This document shows, piece after piece, positions 57,491-64,000 of a DNA stretch of 64,000 nucleotides. Position numbers and translations under genes: made by a program. How positions within the stretch are numbered: the first letter of the stretch is position 1; every line of letters starts with the position of its first letter. The notes beneath the pieces are model-generated. The model made no database searches. It saw only the letters and a list, made by a program, of their open reading frames with translations, and was not told where the DNA came from. Source of the DNA: Vandiemenella viatica (Eukaryota; Arthropoda; Insecta; Orthoptera; Morabidae); NCBI GenBank assembly GCA_031002005.1, contig CM061919.1, positions 12,905,687 to 12,969,686 of the forward strand, written 5' to 3'.

Positions 57491-58836
57491 CAATAAGGAG
57501 ACAAGTCGTTGCGATGAAATTTATTCGACAGATTAACTACTTGACACTACACGAACGCTTAGAATCAAGGAACTGTACATGCACTCTGACCATTCAGAGC
57601 CTCTACAAGTACAGCACTGAATCAAAGAGAGTCTGGATATAGTGCTGGGAAACACACTGTTACGCGGTTTGTAGAAACGTCCACAAAGCATCGACAGTGG
57701 TTGCAGGATAAGTAGAACGAACAAGTTGCCGGCCCATCATATCCCAAATGAACGACATGTCAAGCAAACATGGAGGCCTGGGAAGCAGTGGTATCCGCCA
57801 TTCCTTGCCATATGTGACTGGGAATTCTTATGCTGAAATATGGCATGTGAAGCTCCCTGACAGTAAGGAAAGTGTCTCGACCTCTAAAAACTCCTGCTCT
57901 TTCGATTGACCTCAGTTCGTTAGAGGTGAGATGGTATGTTATTAACTTATAACCAATGGCACCTCAAACCATCACACTTGGAGTTTGTCCGCTAAGCCGT
58001 TCAACAATAGTCTGACCGACAGCGTTCAGCGGATAGCCTAAAACACTTACGAGACTGACACTTTTCGGTACTCTTCCGAAAACACTACATTTTGTTATCC
58101 AGCACACCAGTGACGTAATACACGAGCCCATTGCAGTGTGAGGCGTTGGTGATTCCTGGACAATAGCATGCGTGTCACGAGTCCAGCCCTCAGAAGGAGG
58201 CGTCGAACCGTCGATGCTGACATATCCACACCCGTTGCAGTGCCCCAACATGGCAGTCATCTCGCAATGTGGGCAGTGGTTCAGTACGAGCTCGTTCCTG
58301 TGTACGACCCTCTTCTACGCACTAGTTCCACACAAGCATCACAATCGTATCATCGTGCCTTCGACGGGTTGTAATGATACGGTACGTTAAAACCTATTTC
58401 TCGAAGTCAATCATTTTGCCAGGTTCGATCTTAGCCAATTGCTAATAATGCGTCCTTCGACGTCGACGGGGCATACAGGCAGTTGTTTGCACGTTTCCAT
58501 TTAGTTTGGTGGCTCTGCACGGACTGAGCGTGGTGTAACACTGATCTGCTCCGTCACATTAGAGAAGGCGCTGCTGCGCCTGCGTGCACACCATCCCTCC
58601 GCAATCATATTCACTTATTATGTTCTAAACATCCTCCCATTTTGGTGTGATTCAGACGATTCTTTCTGAGCGTTCCAGTTTTCACAGACAGTAGTGTACA
58701 AAAAAATAATATGTCCTTAGAAAATGTTAGTGATGACATTTATTTTTGCTCCAGGTTGTAAACATCAGAGGAGATATAAGACCAAAACCTTTCCGTTGTA
58801 TTACAAGCTTTTGGGAAACAATTTTTAACCTTCCTT
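57491..58836. other. Unassigned, partly GC-richer stretch
   Basis: 57960-58400 is GC-richer and open on both strands for up to 98 codons. It looks like a dispersed repeat by composition, but only one copy is present and I cannot name it. Confidence 0.35.
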
Positions 58837-58886
58837 AAGCCATTTGCACAAACTGGCTTGCGCTAGCCAGCTTGTACAAATGGCTT
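58837..58886. repeat. 50-nt hairpin-forming palindrome
   Basis: The arms AAGCCATTTGCACAAACTGG plus CT (58837-58858) and AGCCAGCTTGTACAAATGGC plus TT (58865-58886) pair over 20 of 22 positions around the six-base loop TGCGCT. The two mismatches are transitions. It could be a decayed palindrome, a small foldback element or a structured RNA precursor. Confidence 0.7.
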
Positions 58887-59744
58887 CAGCGTGTAAACCC
58901 ACTTTTAAATATAATATATCAACAAATTTAACGAAAATAGTTTACTTATCGTTGTGAGAACCGCACGCTAAAGGAATATAAAAAAGGAAACCGAAGAAAG
59001 AGCTATGGAAATATTAATGCTAGTTTTAACCAGAAAATAAAAGAAGAGATCAACCGACATTTGATCCGTTGCAGATGTCATAGATATCTTGCAGAAGTGG
59101 TGTGGCTCGGAGGAATGATAGAAGAAAACAGTGTTGGAGTAGAGCCCAAGAGATCATAACGCGTCAGATCCTCTTTGATCTGATCCACCCTGACTGTTGC
59201 AGTGCCCAATGAATTCGGATCTTTGAGCTGAACTGACTTGATCGCCAGTGTGAATGGGTATTAAAGGGAGTAGAAAATAAACGATTATTGGTTAGGAGGG
59301 GATTGCGTTTATCGTGACAAGAAGATAATGATGCTTAGAGACCAACTGTCTGTGCAACTTCTAAGCCAGTTATCGCTATTTAAACGTATCTTAAAAAGCC
59401 TATTATCTACTAACGAGTGAGTAGTCTTTCCGAAAAAAATTTAATGTACAAACACTACGTTTCTATATCTGTGTTGCACATAGAGTGTAAATTAAACATA
59501 ACGCTTTTAAACGGATTAGAGATATAATTTTAAAAAAAACTGGTTTCTGCAATTATATCACCAAAACATTAATTTTATATTCATTAAATTAAAATACAAA
59601 ATTCGAAAAATGCTTTTCATATTTCAATTTACCAATTTTAATATTCAAAGTAATATATAAATAGTGAAAAGGATTCTTTTATCTTACAATAGCTTCAGTA
59701 AAATGTTAGCACGAAAATTTATAACTTGAAAATCTTAACAAGAC
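58887..59744. other. AT-rich stretch, nothing recognised
   Basis: No gene supported. Confidence 0.45.
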
Positions 59745-60075
59745 AATTTAGTCCGGTCAAAATAAACATTCACCCTTTCATAAATTCCCAACAAGCTGAA
59801 AATTTAAATGAACGTTAGGGATACCATTATAATGAAATTGTGAAAAGTCCCAATCTATCCCGTGCGTGCAAAAATTTTTATACAAGGTCATAGTTCGCAA
59901 AAATGGGTTTTTCGTATTATTTTTAGTGAAGCGGTTAGTTTTATGATAAAAATAGCTCAGACAAAAATTGTAAGTCATGTAACTATCGACAAAAACTGTT
60001 CTTATAATTTTTTCCGTAAGATTTACTGTTTCTGAGAAAATGCCATTCTGAAATTCACTGAAGTTGTATTCTCCA
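59745..60075 (-). repeat. Dispersed repeat, uninterrupted copy
   Basis: On minus this runs from TATGGAGAATACAACTTCAG to TTTTGACCGGACTA. It aligns along its length with 62395-62635 plus 63751-63836 on the plus strand (shared phrases GAGCTATTTTTATCATAAAA, TTTTCACAATTTCATTA, AAATTTTCAGCTTGTTGG). It is open on minus for 124 codons, but the other copy has stops, so the open frame is probably incidental. It directly follows the nuclease-like pseudogene and may be its 3' flank or a separate family. Confidence 0.85.
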
Positions 60076-60229
60076 TAAAATGCGTACGTTTCCATGCCAC
60101 CTATGACGCAGTGTACTTGGCGCGTTTTTATTAACTTGTTCTCTTCCTCCATCTTCTTCTTCTTCTCCTTCTTTTACATCTTCCAGAGTCGACGTAAATT
60201 GTTGTAACAGTGATACATCAGTTGTCTCG

Positions 60230-61110
60230 TCGTTGATATAAGTATCTTCTTCTGTTGGAGATTCAACATTTGAACACGACTGGCCTTGACAACTGGTGCA
60301 TGCTGTTGAACAACATAAGCCCAATTTGTTGAAGCCGAATTTTGAGTTACACAACTTTTTGCAGTTACAAAAAATAGTTTTAAGGAGATTTTCTGGTGCA
60401 GGTGGAAGAAGAGTGTGGATTGGTTCCAATACAATATCAATTAGCTTCCAGCCCCATTCTTATGGATCCAGTTGATTACAAAGTCATAACTGAATTGATA
60501 AAAATGTTGGTGAGCAGAAGCAGAAGTTGGAAGACAAGCTAATTGCACACGTTTTTTTATTACGTGTATGTTTTGAAAAAGATAAGTAACTTAACTTATC
60601 TATGCAATTTTTGTTGTAGCTCCATACACAGAAAGAAGAAAGCGAATTCCGCTGGTGATTAGAGTTTCTGGAGTAGAGTTCATATCCTCAAAAACTTGTG
60701 AACATCCAATTAGATCTTGTTTTTCAAATAATTTAAGAACTTTCATTTTACCCCTCAGGAACAATATTGATGTTGTATCACAGCCAGTAAGGATGTAAAA
60801 ACAAAATGTGATCTTTACATTTAGGATAAACCAATAAACAACTTGTACATGAAAAAAGCTTCCAACGGTTTTTGAGCCTTGCATGGTTTTAAAAGAAAAT
60901 GATTCTTTTAATTGGAGTGCAAGCGGTAACAGATCAATATCTTCACCAATAACAACATTTAACAGTTTTTGCTTTGTCATAAAAACGAGACTGAGCTGCT
61001 TTCAGTACAGATTCTTTGAATGAAAGTGCAGTTTTACGCCGAAATTTCTGTGCTCGTTTTTTTTTTCATATTCTTTATTTGATTCATCGCCGCAAAGGAA
61101 GTAACAATTT
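60230..61110 (-). pseudogene. PIN/FEN-like plus cysteine-rich multi-copy family member, degenerate
   Basis: On minus, in order: a CFLCGDESN segment near 61090, resembling the N-terminal zinc-binding site of the family. IGEDIDLLPLALQ is near 60950. YILTGCDTTSILF is near 60780, and FLLSVYGATTKIA near 60630. Broken frames carry LPTSASAHQHFYQF near 60530 and WGWKL near 60450, then LLPPAPENLL at about 60410-60380. A cysteine-rich stretch begins CNCKKLCNSKFGFNKLGLCC at 60369. The GEDxD and GCDTT motifs sit where PIN/FEN-type nucleases keep metal-binding acids. The second domain resembles a CXC zinc domain. I recall multi-copy, uncharacterised proteins with this architecture in insects and cnidarians, probably mobile-element associated. 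Stops, frameshifts and an internal deletion after the N-terminal part make this copy non-functional. Confidence 0.6.
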
Positions 61111-62394
61111 TTGAGACAAAAAGCAGATTAACTTACGCGTGCTCTAGTACGAGGAGGACTTGTTTTAAATGTACTGGCTTGTTCCTCTTCATGTTGTCTT
61201 TTCACCGCAACAGTAGTACTCTTCGGAGTAGTTTTTACTGTGACGGGACGTCATTTAGTATAATATTTTGGTATCCAAATCATGTAAGTTTTCTAAGTTT
61301 CACTGCAGCCAGACGTCGAGTAAGCACGTCCTGTTGTTCGACTTTCTGCCGATCGACAGCTCAGGTTGCAAGCTACACGTGCAGTGCTGAGCATGCAGGC
61401 CAATACTTTTCCAGCAAGCCAGGATACATTGATCACTCTCACTTCTTCACTGACGAGCAACAAGTTAACAACTACGCCTCGGAATAGTCAGTAGCTGCAC
61501 CAACCTTACCACTCTCTGTTAGTTGTGAACTGTAGGGCTAAGTTTCATCCCTAGGATCAGTATCATGGGTTACGGAATATCTCCCTATCTTGTACAACAT
61601 CGACTGTAGGTAGATGATTTACGGTTCAGTACAGATTAAATGAGGAAACATTGTTTCATTTCAAGTAACTCGTAGCTGTCCGCTCCCTCTACTAGATACA
61701 AGTTACCTTCGATGCTCATGTTGATTCAGCAGCATAAGATAATAAGAGGATAGGCCTGCAGAACAAGAATTAAAGAGCAGAATATACATGAAGAAAGTCG
61801 GCGCCAGTTATAGGGCATCGTAGGTTAACCCCTTAGAACCCACGTGTCAGTCATCCTGGCATACGCAATCAATAATATAACACGATCCTACAGTAAGGTC
61901 AGCAACATTACGACACTGCACATGAATTGTCACTGATTATTGGCCTTTTAGGTAGTCAGTAAATTAATCGTCTCTTTCAACACTTGCGTCAATCAACGTC
62001 TTCATGCCACGATCAACAATAACCATTTCACTTGCAGGCAAAGTATTATTACAAATTAAGTAAAGTTGCGACATATTTTAAAAACTGAATACAGCACAAA
62101 CTTTTGTAAAGAATATTAGTAATAACCAAGAGTTTTCACTACGAGCGAACGTTCAAGACTAACGGTATTTCAATGGGACCTTCGAAAAAAGAGCAGGTAG
62201 ACGGCCACTCCCAAGTAGACAATTTAACAGCAGACAGATGTTGCTCAGGGCCATGTGGTCACATAAAATGTGGGACTGGGTTTCTTTTCAGCTCATATTC
62301 GCAAAATTATCATTCAATATAAATGTATTAGTCCCGCAGATTTATATTTATACTATATTATCCGTTCAATGATGTACATAGACGGCGTAGACTA
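61111..62394. other. Unassigned stretch
   Basis: 61179-61487 is open on plus for 102 codons without a known domain. A donor-like GTAAGT on minus at about 61131-61136 lies upstream of the nuclease-like pseudogene. Confidence 0.4.
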
Positions 62395-62635
62395 TTATGG
62401 AGAATATAACTGTAATGAATTTTAGAATGGCTTTTTCTCAGAAATGGTAAATCTTATGGAAAAAATTATAAGAACAATTTTTGTAGATAATTACATGATC
62501 TACAATTTTTGTTTGAGCTATTTTTATCATAAAACTAACCGTTTTGACAAAAAGTAAACCATTTTTGCGAACATTGATCTTGTATAAAATATTTTACACA
62601 CACAGGATCGATGCGGTATTTTCACAATTTCATTA
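62395..62635 (+). repeat. Dispersed repeat, interrupted copy, left part
   Basis: Similar to the minus-strand repeat at 59745-60075, reading from TATGGAGAATATAACTG to TTTTCACAATTTCATTA, where it is cut by a CR1/L2 element. It contains several stops relative to the other copy. Confidence 0.85.
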
Positions 62636-63750
62636 ATTAATTTAATTTAATTTAATTTAATTGCAATGGAGCACACACTCCGGTGGCAATTTCCCTACAC
62701 ACCCAACTTCCCCCTATCTTACACTCACCTACACTTGCCCTCTGCAAATTTTAACTTTAAATTCTTTTAACGTTTTAGGTAGGTTATTCATCATTCCCCT
62801 CGGTAACTCATTCCAATCCCTGACACCCTTATCTAAAAAGAAAATCTTCCCACACCCTTGTGCCTGAAATCGAGTGCCAGCTTGTGGTCATGGTCATCTT
62901 TTCCCTTCCACGAACTACTTTTCATACCTACTGCAATATCTTTCAATGCCTCATCGCCAGTATACGCCCTGTACACTCCCATGACCCTCCTCATCCTCCT
63001 CCTGTCTTGCAATGAATCCCATTGAAGCTCCTTTATCATGTCTGTCACTGATTGCATTCTGCGATAATTTCCAGAAACAAATCTAGCAGCCCTTCTTTGC
63101 ACCTTCTCCAACTCCTGTATTTGATACTCAAAATGTGGGTCCCATACTACACTACCATATTCGAGCAATGGTCTTACTAAAGTTTTGTAACCCAATTCCT
63201 TTACTTCTCTCGTGCATCCCCTCATCACTCTCTCCAACAAGTGCAGAATTTTGAAACCTTTTCCTACCACCTGTCCAATGTGTCCTGCCCAGTTAAGCTT
63301 GTTATCAAATGTAATACCAAGATATTTACATTTCAAGTCTTCAGCAAGCAATTCTTTCCCCACCTTATATTCATAATTAACCTTTTGTTTTTTATTTGTG
63401 TATCTAATTAGCTGACTCTTCTTTGCATTTATCTTCATCCCATGTTTACCAACCCAACTAGATATCCTGTCCAGATCATCCTGCAACTGTTTACAGTCCT
63501 CTATCGTTTTGATCCTTTTATACAGCATTATGTCATCTGCAAACAATCTAATTTCAGATAGTAAACAATCAACACAATTATTCATTAGAATAATGAATAG
63601 CAATGGTCCCAATACGCTACCCTGCGGCACTCCCATTTTTACTTCCACTTCCTTTGATACCGCGTTTCCCACCCTAACTTTCTGTTTTCTACCTTTTAAA
63701 AATTCTACCCAGCAAATCACTTTCTCATCAACTCCAATAGTTTTTACCTT
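62636..63750 (-). mobile_element. CR1/L2-type non-LTR retrotransposon, 5'-truncated
   Basis: The element is 1,115 bases long on minus, ending in a short (TTTAA)-type microsatellite tail (62636-62662, plus strand), as usual for CR1/L2 elements. It encodes the RT from WVEFLKGRKQ to the C-terminus: GVPQGSVLGPLLF near 63630, LFADDIMLY (catalytic) near 63545 and KCKYLGITFDNKLNW near 63320. Further on are LLEYGSVVWDP near 63150 and VQRRAARFV near 63085. A one-base frameshift near 62840 separates this from the last segment, GVRDWNELP (about 62830-62800). Truncated at the 5' side just before CWVEF. Inserted into the dispersed repeat listed on either side. Confidence 0.92.
62844..63732 (-). pseudogene. 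CR1/L2 reverse transcriptase ORF fragment
   Basis: About 290 codons of RT palm, thumb and C-terminal region remain open from near 63732 to 62844. The catalytic FADD is intact but the fingers and the first catalytic aspartate are missing because of 5' truncation. The frame then breaks before the conserved DKGVRDWNELPRG segment, which follows in another frame to about 62740. The long intact frame makes this one of the younger insertions in the window. It cannot function alone. Confidence 0.9.
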
Positions 63751-63836
63751 TGGTATCCGTAACGTTCATGCAAATTTTCAGCTTGTTGGAAATTTATGCA
63801 AGGGTACCCCTATTTTTCAAGCTAGTTTGATCGGAC
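63751..63836 (+). repeat. Dispersed repeat, interrupted copy, right part
   Basis: Resumes with TGGTATCCGTAACGTTCATG and AAATTTTCAGCTTGTTGG and ends GATCGGACTA, matching the end of the copy at 59745-60075. Confidence 0.85.
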
Positions 63837-64000
63837 TAGTTACCAGACTCGTAATGATATGAAAATATTTAACTGCTAAGAGTATGTACAGATAAATTTA
63901 CACTATCATATATAATCAATCATACATAACTGTCATTGTGGTTGGCGCCTAAATGGCGCCACATACCGGATAAGTGGCGGGGAGGAAGGGGGGGAGGGGG
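63837..64000. other. Window end, G-rich terminus
   Basis: Contains the short palindrome GGCGCCTAAATGGCGCC near 63944 and a G-rich run in the last 30 bases. Truncated by the window edge. Confidence 0.4.

Noticed and set aside
59778..60152. 124-codon minus-strand frame as a gene
   Set aside because: The second copy of the same repeat (62395-62635 plus 63751-63836) has stops in the equivalent frame, so coding selection is not supported.
63509..63862. 117-codon plus-strand frame
   Set aside because: Antisense of the CR1/L2 reverse transcriptase, running into the dispersed repeat.

Overview
The window is repeat-dominated nuclear DNA from a large-genome arthropod. An insect of the polyneopteran type (orthopteran or phasmid-like) fits best. 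The grounds are AT-rich background, tRNA-headed SINEs, RTE, CR1/L2 and Jockey-like non-LTR retrotransposons, hAT-type MITEs, a Gypsy LTR remnant and a Penelope-like inverted repeat. There are no operons, bacterial genes, rRNA, CRISPR arrays or telomeric repeats. I found no intact single-copy host gene. All recognisable coding sequence belongs to mobile elements or to a multi-copy nuclease-like family, and almost all of it is broken. The species assignment is inference.

Layout. 0-6.8 kb: a hAT transposase fragment cut by the window edge, two related hAT-type MITEs, a tRNA-headed SINE, a 63-bp perfect inverted repeat carrying a hammerhead-ribozyme-like core, a GC-rich unassigned block and a damaged SINE pair. 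6.8-16.6 kb: mostly non-coding. It holds a decayed ~500-bp tandem array (9.2-11.2 kb), a TIR element (11.7 kb) and a striking ~2.4-kb satellite (13.6-16.0 kb) whose period changes from ~284 to ~140 bp inside a possible larger element. 17-33 kb: scattered SINEs of two families, two decayed non-LTR elements (19.9 and 21.5 kb), a second copy of the 11.7-kb TIR element with long G-runs, and long featureless AT-rich stretches.

33.8-37.2 kb: a nearly full-length RTE-type non-LTR retrotransposon with a 44-A tail. It is disabled by two small indels and two endonuclease active-site substitutions. 38.7-40.9 kb: TIR element(s) built on a 26-bp AGTTCGCGAA-type unit. 41-50 kb: low-density DNA with two small TTATTAGG-type MITEs and a SINE.

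50.9-55.9 kb is a stack of transposons: LTRs flanking a Gypsy pol remnant, an abutting non-LTR element that a second non-LTR element has split, and a 49-A expansion inside former lysine codons. 57-64 kb: an RTE scrap, a 50-nt palindrome, a pseudogene of a PIN/FEN-like plus cysteine-rich multi-copy family, and a repeat present twice in opposite orientation. One copy of that repeat is uninterrupted and the other is split by a 1.1-kb CR1/L2 element, so empty and filled sites lie in one window.

The elements show successive layers of insertion and decay rather than a working pathway. The most promising leads are the ribozyme-bearing inverted repeat, the satellite with the period switch, the AGTTCG element and the nuclease-like family.
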